Notes: generated from the sequence alone by a model not told the origin. A DNA stretch of 7,078 nucleotides from Gammaproteobacteria bacterium (GCA_011052255.1 DRJJ01000058.1:1-7078), one strand, 5' to 3'; positions 1-5,890 are shown, counted from the stretch's first letter. Numbers and translations: made by a program.

Positions 1-1
1 C

Positions 2-97
2 GGCCCTATCCCTAATGGTGGGTGGGTTTATGGTGCAGTAGTGAGTCTGATCCTGAGTAAGGGGCTGCAAGTATTTAATGACAGAGGTTTAGCCTGA
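2..97 (+). CDS. C-terminal fragment of an unidentified protein
   Basis: An open frame enters from the left edge and stops with TGA at 95-97, giving 31 residues that end in NDRGLA. The first part (GGWVYGAVVSLILSKG) is hydrophobic and could be the end of a membrane or buried helix. The stop lies only 3 bp before a strong terminator hairpin, which is where a real gene end is expected and is the main support. The other two plus frames stop at 15 and 41. I do not recognise the family, and the fragment is too short to assign one. It would be convergent with the 67-residue gene at 353-150. Confidence 0.4.
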   Translation, partial: GPIPNGGWVYGAVVSLILSKGLQVFNDRGLA

Positions 98-100
98 TTA

Positions 101-128
101 AAAAAGGGTCGCATAAGCGACCCTTTTT
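101..128. terminator. Bidirectional Rho-independent terminator
   Basis: A perfect 12-bp stem (AAAAAGGGTCGC / GCGACCCTTTTT) closes on an ATAA loop. The A-run on one side and T-run on the other give a U-tract on either strand. It follows the plus-strand stop at 97 and the minus-strand stop at 150, so it can terminate both convergent transcripts. Confidence 0.9.
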
Positions 129-149
129 CGAAAACCGTTGAACTGCAAA

Positions 150-353
150 TTAACGGTGGGAACCTGCCTCGGCGTGTGCCAGGTCAATTACCTTGTTAGC
201 CAGTTCAGAATATTCCTGACGGTAACCGTTGAGGGTATGGCCTGAATCAGGTGAGTAGTAATCAAAGCCGTCCAGACCATTTTTCTGCTCAAAGGCGATA
301 AATTTTTTCTGTAGTTCAAGCATGCGCTTGATGATGTCCTGTTTTTCGCTCAT
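150..353 (-). CDS. Small conserved-looking soluble protein (67 aa), function unknown
   Basis: The product starts MSEKQDIIKRMLELQKKF and has 67 residues. It is highly charged, with no signal peptide or membrane segment. Residues 1-25 look like an amphipathic helix, followed by a Tyr/Asp/Gly-rich turn (GFDYYSPDSGHTL) and a second helix (YRQEYSELANKVIDLAHAE). ATG at 353-351 is chosen because a GGAGG Shine-Dalgarno (366-362) lies 8 nt upstream. A GTG at 368 would extend the protein by five residues, but it overlaps that Shine-Dalgarno. The gene stops 22 bp before the bidirectional terminator and looks monocistronic. I have seen proteins of this appearance annotated as hypothetical in gammaproteobacteria but cannot assign a function. 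Confidence 0.8.
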   Translation of the reverse strand: MSEKQDIIKRMLELQKKFIAFEQKNGLDGFDYYSPDSGHTLNGYRQEYSELANKVIDLAHAEAGSHR

Positions 354-361
354 GTTAAAAG

Positions 362-366
362 CCTCC
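362..366 (-). promoter_or_regulatory. Shine-Dalgarno of the 67-aa gene
   Basis: GGAGG on the minus strand lies 8 nt before ATG 353. It decides the start against the upstream in-frame GTG at 368, which would overlap this site. Confidence 0.75.
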
Positions 367-368
367 AC

Positions 369-645
369 ATTGGTATTGCCTGTCGGCGATCTGTTGTCTA
401 TCGACTAACGCGCTACTGGAATCCGGTTTACTATCGTCCTGCAAGCGTCGTGTACTGCCCGCTGCATTGCGTGTGCCCGGGCAGGTTTGCTGTTGGTTTA
501 TTCGAGCTGATTCATCGTGAAGCAGTTAGAACATTAGCGTATGATAATGTTTTTTATAAATACCTTCAAATATTTCGGGTAACAACGGAATTATCAGGGT
601 TTATATATTTTATAACTAATTGTTTATTATAGAAAGTATTTATTA
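369..645. other. Divergent intergenic region, AT-rich toward its right end
   Basis: This stretch separates the minus-strand 67-aa gene from the plus-strand operon, so it should hold promoters for both. No clean -35/-10 pair is visible. The best -10-like strings on the plus strand are TATGAT at 540-545 and GATAAT at 543-548, without a good -35. A 7-bp inverted repeat (CTGCCCG 455-461, CGGGCAG 478-484, 16-nt loop) could fold but has no U-tract. The last 100 bp are very AT-rich. An open frame at 450-632 has atypical composition and no ribosome binding site, and I do not regard it as a gene. Confidence 0.5.
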
Positions 646-879
646 ATGGCTGATAGAAAAATATTGCTCGCGATTACCGAACTGGGTGGATATCCGGATT
701 TTCGCGCTGAATACGGGCAGGCAGGCTATGATCTGGTAGCGGTAAACTCGATGCGCAAGGCAATATCGGCGTTAAAGAAGCAGTCACCGGCATTGATTGT
801 GGCTGAATTTAACTTTCAGTCTGATTTTCGCGATCGCAGTAGTAATCTGGAATCTCTGCTGGCAGTGACACAGGAGTAA
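646..879 (+). CDS. Short receiver-like (CheY-fold) protein lacking the phosphoacceptor Asp
   Basis: The 77-residue product starts MADRKILLAITELGG. The alternation resembles the first half of a response-regulator receiver domain: strand 1 (KILLAIT, 5-11), a helix, strand 2 (YDLVAVN, 28-34), a helix (MRKAISALKKQ) and strand 3 (ALIVAEF, 49-55). Where receivers carry the phosphoacceptor Asp at the end of strand 3 there is Glu (VAEF), and the acidic pair after strand 1 is absent, so phosphorylation is unlikely. The protein ends in LESLLAVTQE, before strands 4-5 would be expected at about 110-125 residues, so it is a short family member or a truncation. The ribosome site upstream is weak (AGAAAG, 631-636). 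Its last codons (CAG GAG TAA) contain the Shine-Dalgarno of the methyltransferase gene starting 2 nt later, indicating translational coupling. The fold assignment is inferred by eye. Confidence 0.75.
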   Translation: MADRKILLAITELGGYPDFRAEYGQAGYDLVAVNSMRKAISALKKQSPALIVAEFNFQSDFRDRSSNLESLLAVTQE

Positions 880-881
880 TT

Positions 882-1706
882 ATGGACGTTGAACAGCAAA
901 AAAAAGCAACTACCCAGGTATTTGAAACGGTTGCGGATGGCTATGATCACCCTTCGTTACGGTTTTTCCCGTTTTGCGCAGATTTCCTGTTACAGCACCT
1001 GAAACCGCACTCACACAGCAAGATACTCGACGTGGCTACCGGTACCGGCATGTTTGCTACGGCCGCTGCTGTATCGATTGCACCAACCGGGCGGGTGACC
1101 GGTATTGACCTGTCAGAGGCCATGCTGGCCCAGCTGCACCACAAGGCCAGTCGCATGCGTCTGCAGAATATCGACACCCACGTGATGGATGCCGAGCAGC
1201 TGGAATTCCGTAACGACTACTTTGATGCGGTGGTGTGCTCCTACGGGCTGTTTTTCATGCCGGACATGGACAAGGCGCTAAAAAGCTGGCTACGTGTGAC
1301 CAAACCGGGTGGTACGGTGATGTTCACCAGCTTTGGCGAGGATGCATTTCAGCCCCTGATGAGCCTGTTTAGCGAGCAAATCGAGAAATTTGGCGTAAAA
1401 ATGGCCTATAAACCGGTACAACTGCTACATAATGTTGATACTTGCCGCAATATGTTGGAAAATGCCGGCGCACAGAACGTTGATGTGACCACCCGTCAGT
1501 TCGGTTATCATCTGCGCTCCGCCGAGGACTGGTGGGATGCACTATGGAACAGCGGGACGCGTGGCTATCTTGATAGCCTGTCACCAACGGATCTGGCCGC
1601 ATTCCGACGCACTCACCTGCAGGCGGTAGGCGAGCTGGCTACCGACAAGGGCATCTGGCTGGATATCCAGACCCATATTACCCGCGGGCACAAACCCGGC
1701 TCGTAA
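882..1706 (+). CDS. Class I SAM-dependent methyltransferase, UbiE-like
   Basis: The 274-residue product has the class I methyltransferase core. Motif I is ILDVATGTG at 48-56 (the glycine-rich SAM loop). The acidic residue binding the SAM ribose is Asp76 in VTGIDLS, and a motif-II-like Asp103 sits in VMDAEQL. Then come the strand FDAVVCSYGLFFMPD (114-128) and the post-core LRVTKPGG. The N-terminus (VFETVADGYD) is typical of UbiE/Methyltransf_11 proteins. There is no signal peptide, so it is cytosolic. The C-terminal 110 residues (EDWWDALWNSGTRGYL and onward) probably set substrate choice, which I cannot infer; nothing nearby points to quinone synthesis. AGGAG at 872-876 lies 5 nt before the ATG and inside the previous gene, so the two are cotranscribed and coupled. 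Confidence 0.9.
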   Translation: MDVEQQKKATTQVFETVADGYDHPSLRFFPFCADFLLQHLKPHSHSKILDVATGTGMFATAAAVSIAPTGRVTGIDLSEAMLAQLHHKASRMRLQNIDTHVMDAEQLEFRNDYFDAVVCSYGLFFMPDMDKALKSWLRVTKPGGTVMFTSFGEDAFQPLMSLFSEQIEKFGVKMAYKPVQLLHNVDTCRNMLENAGAQNVDVTTRQFGYHLRSAEDWWDALWNSGTRGYLDSLSPTDLAAFRRTHLQAVGELATDKGIWLDIQTHITRGHKPGS

Positions 1707-1743
1707 TATCAACCTAATCACTCCCTGAATACTGGAGTTACAC

Positions 1744-2334
1744 ATGACGACATCTCTGGGCGATGCCGCACTGGATACGCTGTTTCGTGAAGCACGCAGC
1801 CATAACGGCTGGCGTGATGAAGCCGTGACCGATGCACAATTGCATGCGCTGTATGACCTGATGAAAATGGGTCCAACGGCCGCTAATGCCTGTCCGGCAC
1901 GGCTGGTATTTGTGCGCGGTGAACAGGCCAAAAAACGTCTCGAGCCCTGTCTGGATCCGGCCAATGTTGAAAAATGTAACTCGGCACCGGTGGTGGCCCT
2001 GATCGCAATGGATCTGGCATTCCATGAACAATTACCAAAGCTGTTTCCGCATACCGACGCACGCTCCTGGTATGAAGGCAAGCCAGAAAAAATCAGGGAA
2101 GCTGCATTTCGCAACAGTACCTTGCAGGGTGCCTATTTCATCATCGCAGCGCGCAGCATCGGTCTGGACTGTGGGCCGATGTCAGGCTTTGATGCAGACC
2201 AGCTGAACGCTGAGTTTTTCCCCGACGGCCGAGTTGTGATTAATTTTATTTGCGCGCTGGGTCATGGTGATCCGGACAAGCTGTTCGAACGTCTGCCACG
2301 TCTGGATTTCGACGAAGCCTGCAGTATTCTTTAA
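1744..2334 (+). CDS. RutE-family FMN-dependent reductase (malonic semialdehyde reductase / nitroreductase family)
   Basis: At 196 residues it has the same length as E. coli RutE, and as I recall that sequence it matches along its whole length. Shared blocks are ARSHNGW (17-23), MGPTAANACPAR (42-53), LFPHTDARSW (100-109), AFRNSTLQGAY (121-131), GLDCGPMSGFD (140-150) and the C-terminus ERLPRLDFDEACSIL. RutE reduces malonic semialdehyde to 3-hydroxypropionate with NAD(P)H during pyrimidine catabolism. Related enzymes reduce nitro compounds and quinones. The FMN-binding regions HNGW and GPTAAN are intact. No other rut genes are in the window, so the substrate here is uncertain and the symbol rutE is withheld. 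GGAG at 1734-1737 lies 6 nt before the ATG. It sits 37 bp after the methyltransferase and 35 bp before typA, consistent with one operon. Confidence 0.88.
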   Translation: MTTSLGDAALDTLFREARSHNGWRDEAVTDAQLHALYDLMKMGPTAANACPARLVFVRGEQAKKRLEPCLDPANVEKCNSAPVVALIAMDLAFHEQLPKLFPHTDARSWYEGKPEKIREAAFRNSTLQGAYFIIAARSIGLDCGPMSGFDADQLNAEFFPDGRVVINFICALGHGDPDKLFERLPRLDFDEACSIL

Positions 2335-2369
2335 CCACGACTGACCCTACTATATAGAAGCACTCTCTC

Positions 2370-4184
2370 ATGATAGAAAAGCTACGAAACATCGCCATTA
2401 TTGCGCACGTTGACCATGGCAAGACCACTTTGGTAGATCAACTGCTAACCCAGTCCGGCACCTTTGACGAACGCGCCCAGATGGGTGAGCGCATCATGGA
2501 TTCCAACGAGCTGGAAAAGGAGAGGGGTATCACCATTCTGTCCAAGAACACCGCGATAGACTGGAATGGCTTTCATATCAATATCGTTGACACGCCGGGA
2601 CATGCTGATTTTGGCGGTGAGGTCGAACGCGTATTGTCTATGGTCGATTCGGTATTGCTACTGGTCGATGCAGTGGAAGGGCCCATGCCACAAACCCGCT
2701 TTGTTACCCAGAAGGCCTTTGACCTCGGTCTGAAACCGATCGTTGTGATTAACAAGATTGACCGTCCCGGTGCGCGCCCGGAATGGGTGCTGGACCAGAC
2801 CTTTGATCTGTTTGATCGTCTGGGTGCGACCGATGAACAGCTGGATTTCCCGGTGGTGTATGCATCGGCCCTGCAGGGTTTTGCATCGCTGGACGAGGAG
2901 GTGCGTGAAGGCGACATGACGCCGCTGTTTGAAACCATAACTACGCAGGTCGCCCCACCTGAGGTAAACAGGGACGGCCCGTTCCAGATGCAGATCACCA
3001 CACTGGATTACAACAGCTATGTCGGCGTGATTGGTGTCGGCCGTATTCAGCGCGGCGTGGTGAAACCGGGTACGGCGGTGACGCTTGTCAATCCTGAGGG
3101 CAGGACGCGTAACGCGAAAATACTCAAGGTGTATGGCTTCCTCGGTCTGGAGCGCGTAGAGGTAGAAAATGCAGAGGCCGGTGACATTATTGCGTTTACC
3201 GGTATCGATGGCCTGAATATTTCCGATACCATCTGTGATCCGGCCAATGTTGAGGCGCTACCTCCCCTGAGTGTTGATGAACCGACTGTCAGCATGACCT
3301 TCCAGGTGAACAAATCACCTTTTGCCGGAAAAGAGGGCAAGTTTGTTACCTCACGTCAGATTGATGAACGTCTGCAACGTGAGCTGATCCACAATGTAGC
3401 GCTGAGGGTAGAACCAACCGAAGATCCAGACAAATTTCGTGTATCGGGTCGTGGTGAATTACACCTGTCTATCCTGATTGAAACCATGCGCCGCGAAGGT
3501 TACGAGCTGGGTGTGTCGCGCCCGGAAGTGATTTTTCATGAGGTGGATGGAGTGCGTCACGAACCGTTTGAACAGCTAACGGTAGACGTCGAAGACCAGC
3601 ACCAGGGCACCGTGATGGAAAAACTCGGCGAGCGTGGTGGCGAGTTACGTAACATGGTACCGGACGGCAAAGGCCGGGTGCGACTGGATTACATTATCCC
3701 GGCGCGTGGACTGATCGGTTTCCGTACCGAGTTTTTAACGGCCACCCAGGGCACCGGCCTGATCTACAGCGTGTTCGACAAATATGCCGAGGCCAAACAA
3801 GGTGATTTTGGCCGGCGCGTTAATGGTGTGCTGATCGCCAACGGTGCCGGCAAGGCGCTGGCCTATGCCCTGTTTAACTTGCAAGAACGTGGCCGCCTGT
3901 TTCTCGGCCATGCCGAAGAGGTGTATGAGGGTATGTTGATCGGTATTCATGCGCGCAATAACGACCTGGTAGTCAACCCGCTCAAGGCCAAGCAACTGAA
4001 CAATATTCGTGCAGCGGGTACCGATGAAAATCTGGTACTGTCTCCGCCGATACGGATGACGCTGGAGCAGGCACTGGAGTTTATCGATGAAGATGAACTG
4101 GTCGAGGTAACACCGGAGAGTATTCGCTTACGTAAAAAGTTCCTGAAAGAGCATGAGCGCAAGAAATCGAACCGGGCCGGTTAG
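2370..4184 (+). CDS. typA: Ribosome-associated GTPase TypA/BipA
   Basis: The 604-residue product is close to the 607 of E. coli BipA. This translational GTPase of the EF-G/LepA superfamily binds 70S ribosomes and assists 50S assembly and growth under stress such as cold. All GTPase motifs are intact: AHVDHGKTT (P-loop, 12-20), ERGITI (switch I, 51-56), DTPGH (74-78), NKID (128-131) and SAL (166-168). A beta-barrel domain follows from about 200 (QMQITTLDYNSYVG), then EF-G-like domains III and V (FRVSGRGELHLSILIETMRR; IIPARGLIGFRTEFL). The BipA-specific C-terminal domain occupies about 480-604 (HARNNDLVVNPLKAKQLNNIRAAGTDE). The ribosome site is weak (AGAAG, 2356-2360). A TATATA at 2351-2356 could be part of an internal promoter, but no -35 stands out. 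The gene ends 25 bp from the convergent esterase gene, with no terminator visible between them. Confidence 0.98.
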   Translation: MIEKLRNIAIIAHVDHGKTTLVDQLLTQSGTFDERAQMGERIMDSNELEKERGITILSKNTAIDWNGFHINIVDTPGHADFGGEVERVLSMVDSVLLLVDAVEGPMPQTRFVTQKAFDLGLKPIVVINKIDRPGARPEWVLDQTFDLFDRLGATDEQLDFPVVYASALQGFASLDEEVREGDMTPLFETITTQVAPPEVNRDGPFQMQITTLDYNSYVGVIGVGRIQRGVVKPGTAVTLVNPEGRTRNAKILKVYGFLGLERVEVENAEAGDIIAFTGIDGLNISDTICDPANVEALPPLSVDEPTVSMTFQVNKSPFAGKEGKFVTSRQIDERLQRELIHNVALRVEPTEDPDKFRVSGRGELHLSILIETMRREGYELGVSRPEVIFHEVDGVRHEPFEQLTVDVEDQHQGTVMEKLGERGGELRNMVPDGKGRVRLDYIIPARGLIGFRTEFLTATQGTGLIYSVFDKYAEAKQGDFGRRVNGVLIANGAGKALAYALFNLQERGRLFLGHAEEVYEGMLIGIHARNNDLVVNPLKAKQLNNIRAAGTDENLVLSPPIRMTLEQALEFIDEDELVEVTPESIRLRKKFLKEHERKKSNRAG

Positions 4185-4209
4185 TCAGACATACGGCGCA
4201 ATAAACAGC

Positions 4210-5244
4210 TTATTCAGTAATCAGGTCGCCCAGATCATTCGCTGTATCTGTACTGACTGGCTCGGTTGGGTTTGGCACCAGGCTGAACTGGCTTACAAAC
4301 TTCCATATTTCCTCATTAGCATCAATTACGGTGGTGGATGCACCCAGCAATCGCTTCATGTAATTGCGCTGACCACCTGGCCAGACATGACCGGGGCCGC
4401 GCAGTTTCCACAATGCGATGACTGAGCTATCCCGACAGTTTTCATAGCGTTCGAGTGTAGCGCTGTGGCCGCCCTCGCCACGTTTTTTATTACCACTGCG
4501 GTTTTCTACCCTGACAGGTGTGGCGCTACATTCTTCAAAGCGCGCCCACTGATTAATGACATTATCAATATCCGGGTGCTGGACTCGTTGATTGGTTAGC
4601 GGGAAACGTGGCCCCAGTCCACCATGATAAAGCGCGCGCGGGTCATCAACACTGTGTATATGCAAGATGGGCAGCGCACGAACCGGAGTGAACTGGCTGA
4701 CCACCATGCCACCGGCGACCGGGGCAATTGCCGCAATACGGTCGCCAGCCTCTACTGCCAGACGATAGGCCATCATGCCGCCATTGGAAAAGCCGGTGGC
4801 GTAGACACGTGTCTTATCTATTGGCAGGCGGTCAGCCAGGTAGTCGATCAGTTGCAGTGTGAAGGCCACATCATCAACCTGATTGCGCGCAGCGGAGCCA
4901 CAACATGTGCCTGCGTTCCAGGTGAGCAAACGATTGTTCCAGCGACCGGTGCCATTCGGGTATACCACGATATAACCCTTTCGATCGGCGTGCCGGTTCA
5001 TGCCAGTATAGTCCTGCTGGCTTCTGGCATGACCGCCGCCACCGTGATAATTGATCATCAGTGGCAATAGCGCACCGTCGGCATGGGGAGGGACATGCAC
5101 CAGTGCGCTGCGCTGTAGTCCGCCGGAATCCAGAGTGATGTCATAGTCACCGGTGGGGGTGTTGGCTACGGCGGGCAGTGTGCTGGCCGTTAACAGGGCG
5201 ACTGCCAGTAACTGCCATAATCTATTGGGGTTTAATGTTTTCAT
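4210..5244 (-). CDS. Secreted PHB-depolymerase-type esterase (alpha/beta hydrolase, LpqC-like)
   Basis: The 344-residue product begins with a Sec signal peptide: a basic start, the hydrophobic core LLAVALLTASTL and a likely cut after AVA at 27/28. The mature part has the order seen in the polyhydroxybutyrate depolymerase-like/feruloyl esterase family (COG3509). An oxyanion-hole loop NYHGGGG (65-71) comes first, then IVVYPNGTG (92-100) and the conserved WNAGTCCG (109-116). The nucleophile elbow GFSNGG has Ser153, the acid is Asp200 or Asp201 in IHSVDDP, and the catalytic His286 lies in GPGHVWPGG. It should hydrolyse ester bonds in the periplasm or outside the cell. The natural substrate (PHB oligomers, feruloyl or acetyl esters) cannot be told, and no PHA synthesis genes are nearby. 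No good Shine-Dalgarno precedes the ATG, although the signal peptide supports this start. It is convergent with typA. Confidence 0.92.
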   Translation of the reverse strand: MKTLNPNRLWQLLAVALLTASTLPAVANTPTGDYDITLDSGGLQRSALVHVPPHADGALLPLMINYHGGGGHARSQQDYTGMNRHADRKGYIVVYPNGTGRWNNRLLTWNAGTCCGSAARNQVDDVAFTLQLIDYLADRLPIDKTRVYATGFSNGGMMAYRLAVEAGDRIAAIAPVAGGMVVSQFTPVRALPILHIHSVDDPRALYHGGLGPRFPLTNQRVQHPDIDNVINQWARFEECSATPVRVENRSGNKKRGEGGHSATLERYENCRDSSVIALWKLRGPGHVWPGGQRNYMKRLLGASTTVIDANEEIWKFVSQFSLVPNPTEPVSTDTANDLGDLITE

Positions 5245-5283
5245 AAAAAATCAGTGGTAATGAGGTCTGGGAACAGGCCTTGA

Positions 5284-5289
5284 AGTATA
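5284..5289 (-). promoter_or_regulatory. Possible -10 element of the esterase gene
   Basis: The minus strand reads TATACT here (5/6 to TATAAT), about 40 bp before the esterase ATG. No convincing -35 lies 16-18 bp further upstream, so this is a weak candidate. Confidence 0.22.
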
Positions 5290-5377
5290 ACCGGATTTAC
5301 GTATTGGGGGCGTGGAATTTGGCGTTTTGTCTCGCTGTTAAGGTACGCTCTGGTTCCCGTGCTAATTGGCAATGCCT

Positions 5378-5460
5378 CTGGTTCCCACGCTCTGCGTGGG
5401 AATCCATACATCACTCTATTTGAGCCAGGTATGCATTCCCACGCGGAGCGTGGGAATGAG
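5378..5460. repeat. Imperfect inverted-repeat element A (32-bp arms, 28/32 match)
   Basis: Arms 5378-5409 and 5429-5460 are reverse complements at 28 of 32 positions, with a 19-bp centre. Each arm is itself a hairpin: TTCCCACGC-TCT-GCGTGGGAA at 5382-5402, and an 11-bp stem with a GGA loop at 5434-5458. A degenerate extra half-unit (CTCTGGTTCCCGTGC, 5348-5362) lies to the left. This has the form of a BIME/MITE-like dispersed palindromic element. Similar TTCCCACGC...GCGTGGGAA units occur in many proteobacterial genomes and give rise to spurious SFPRSAWE-type proteins, as in the minus frame here. It contains no transposase gene. Confidence 0.85.
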
Positions 5461-5475
5461 GGCAATGTCCTGGTT

Positions 5476-5554
5476 CGTAGGATGCGGTGAGGTACGAACC
5501 GCATGCTGATCACATGCCACACATGATGCGGTTCATTCTTCACCACATCTTACG
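5476..5554. repeat. Imperfect inverted-repeat element B (29-bp arms, 24/29 match)
   Basis: Arms 5476-5504 (starting CGTAGGATGCGGTGAGG) and 5526-5554 (ending CACATCTTACG) are reverse complements at 24 of 29 positions, with a 21-bp centre. It follows element A by 15 bp, and its size and layout are almost the same (79 against 83 bp), but its sequence is different. It resembles the GTAGGATG-type dispersed palindromic repeats of gammaproteobacteria. No coding content. Confidence 0.75.
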
Positions 5555-5641
5555 TTGCTTTGTAGCACGTATTTAGCTGTGCCAGAGACCTTGGCATGCT
5601 GTTCTCGGCCTGTCTCATAGAATCCCTGTCGGGTCGGGGCA
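5555..5641. other. Intergenic spacer between repeat elements
   Basis: No gene is seen. A small inverted repeat TGCCA(7)TGGCA lies at 5580-5596, and a GC-rich stretch with CCCTGTCGGG and GGGTCGGGG leads into the first copy of the 28-bp repeat. Confidence 0.5.
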
Positions 5642-5669
5642 ACCCTACCTATCTACGATAGGTCAGGGC
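5642..5669. repeat. 28-bp hairpin-forming direct repeat, copy 1
   Basis: Identical over all 28 bases to 5703-5730. It folds on itself: CCCT pairs with AGGG and CCTATC with GATAGG around a TAC loop, with a small internal bulge. The period between copies is 61 bp. Copy 1 is followed by a short GC hairpin (AACCC-CTGC-GGGTT, 5678-5691), as copy 2 is followed by the strong terminator hairpin. Confidence 0.9.
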
Positions 5670-5702
5670 GAGCAAAGAACCCCTGCGGGTTTCATTATGC
5701 AT

Positions 5703-5730
5703 ACCCTACCTATCTACGATAGGTCAGGGC
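5703..5730. repeat. 28-bp hairpin-forming direct repeat, copy 2
   Basis: Exact second copy of 5642-5669. It directly abuts the A8/T8 tract of the terminator at 5731-5757. Reading the minus strand, a GC hairpin and a T-rich run precede the repeat in both units, so a composite unit of about 61 bp appears to be duplicated and diverged outside the 28-bp core. Confidence 0.9.
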
Positions 5731-5757
5731 AAAAAAAACCCCGGTGCGGCACCGGGG
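5731..5757 (-). terminator. Strong Rho-independent terminator (minus strand)
   Basis: On the minus strand a perfect 8-bp GC stem (CCCCGGTG / CACCGGGG) with a CCG loop is followed immediately by eight T residues (5738-5731). The plus strand has no U-tract after the stem, so the direction is clear. No protein gene lies upstream on the minus strand, so it most likely ends the small RNA proposed at 5890-5731. Confidence 0.9.
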
Positions 5758-5890
5758 TCAGGTAAGCCAAAAATGGCTTGAGGTGTTTAGTGCGCTAAAC
5801 CGCATCCTTGACAGTATCACGCTGTACATCCCTGTACTGTTCGGACTGGGGATCCGAATATCCTTAAACTGAATAAGTCCCTTAATCAGC
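5731..5890 (-). ncRNA. Candidate CsrB/RsmY/RsmZ-type small RNA (CsrA/RsmA-sequestering)
   Basis: Reading the minus strand, five perfect stem-loops follow one another: TTCGGA(7)TCCGAA (5858-5840), GTACA(4)TGTAC (5837-5824), GTTTAG(4)CTAAAC (5800-5785), AAGCCA(4)TGGCTT (5779-5764) and the terminator with U8. Five GGA triplets lie at 5880-5878, 5863-5861, 5855-5853, 5831-5829 and 5807-5805, and four sit in ARGGA contexts. The fourth is GUACAGGGAUGU (5837-5826), an exact match to the CsrA SELEX consensus RUACARGGAUGU, with its GGA in a GGGA tetraloop. Known CsrB/RsmY/RsmZ RNAs carry repeated ANGGA motifs in loops and linkers and end in a Rho-independent terminator, so the role inferred is titration of CsrA/RsmA under a GacS/GacA-like system. 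The 5' end is estimated, since no strong -10/-35 is visible. It has no ORF worth calling and is divergent from the gene at 6102. Confidence 0.6.

Noticed and set aside
450..632. Plus-strand 60-codon frame in the divergent intergenic region
   Set aside because: No ribosome binding site, Cys/Phe-rich unnatural composition, and it lies in the AT-rich region expected to hold promoters.
1581..2114. Minus-strand 177-codon frame, with a second minus frame at 1738-2031
   Set aside because: Both lie antisense to the methyltransferase end and the RutE-type gene, whose products have clear family motifs. The antisense translations show none.
2573..3001. Minus-strand 142-codon frame and other shadows inside typA
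   Set aside because: Antisense to intact GTPase motifs; Ser/Thr/Arg-rich composition typical of the reverse complement of a coding gene.
4624..5070. Plus-strand 148-codon frame inside the esterase gene
   Set aside because: It is antisense to the signal-peptide-bearing esterase with its catalytic motifs and has no ribosome site or recognisable family.
5241..5546. Minus-strand 101-codon open frame containing SFPRSAWECIPG and FPRRAWEPE
   Set aside because: It is the translation of inverted-repeat elements A and B. This type of repeat-derived sequence is a known source of spurious proteins; there is no ribosome site, and it overlaps the esterase start.
5642..5730. CRISPR-like arrangement: 28-bp repeats separated by 33 bp
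   Set aside because: Only two copies, no cas genes in view, and the repeat is not one I know from type I-F. The 'spacer' contains a GC hairpin that resembles the one beside the other copy, which fits a duplicated terminator-like unit better.
5784..5801. Possible integron attC-like core around GTTTAG...CTAAAC
   Set aside because: The bases do not fit GTTRRRY/RYYYAAC, and no integrase or cassette structure is present. It is better explained as a stem of the candidate small RNA.
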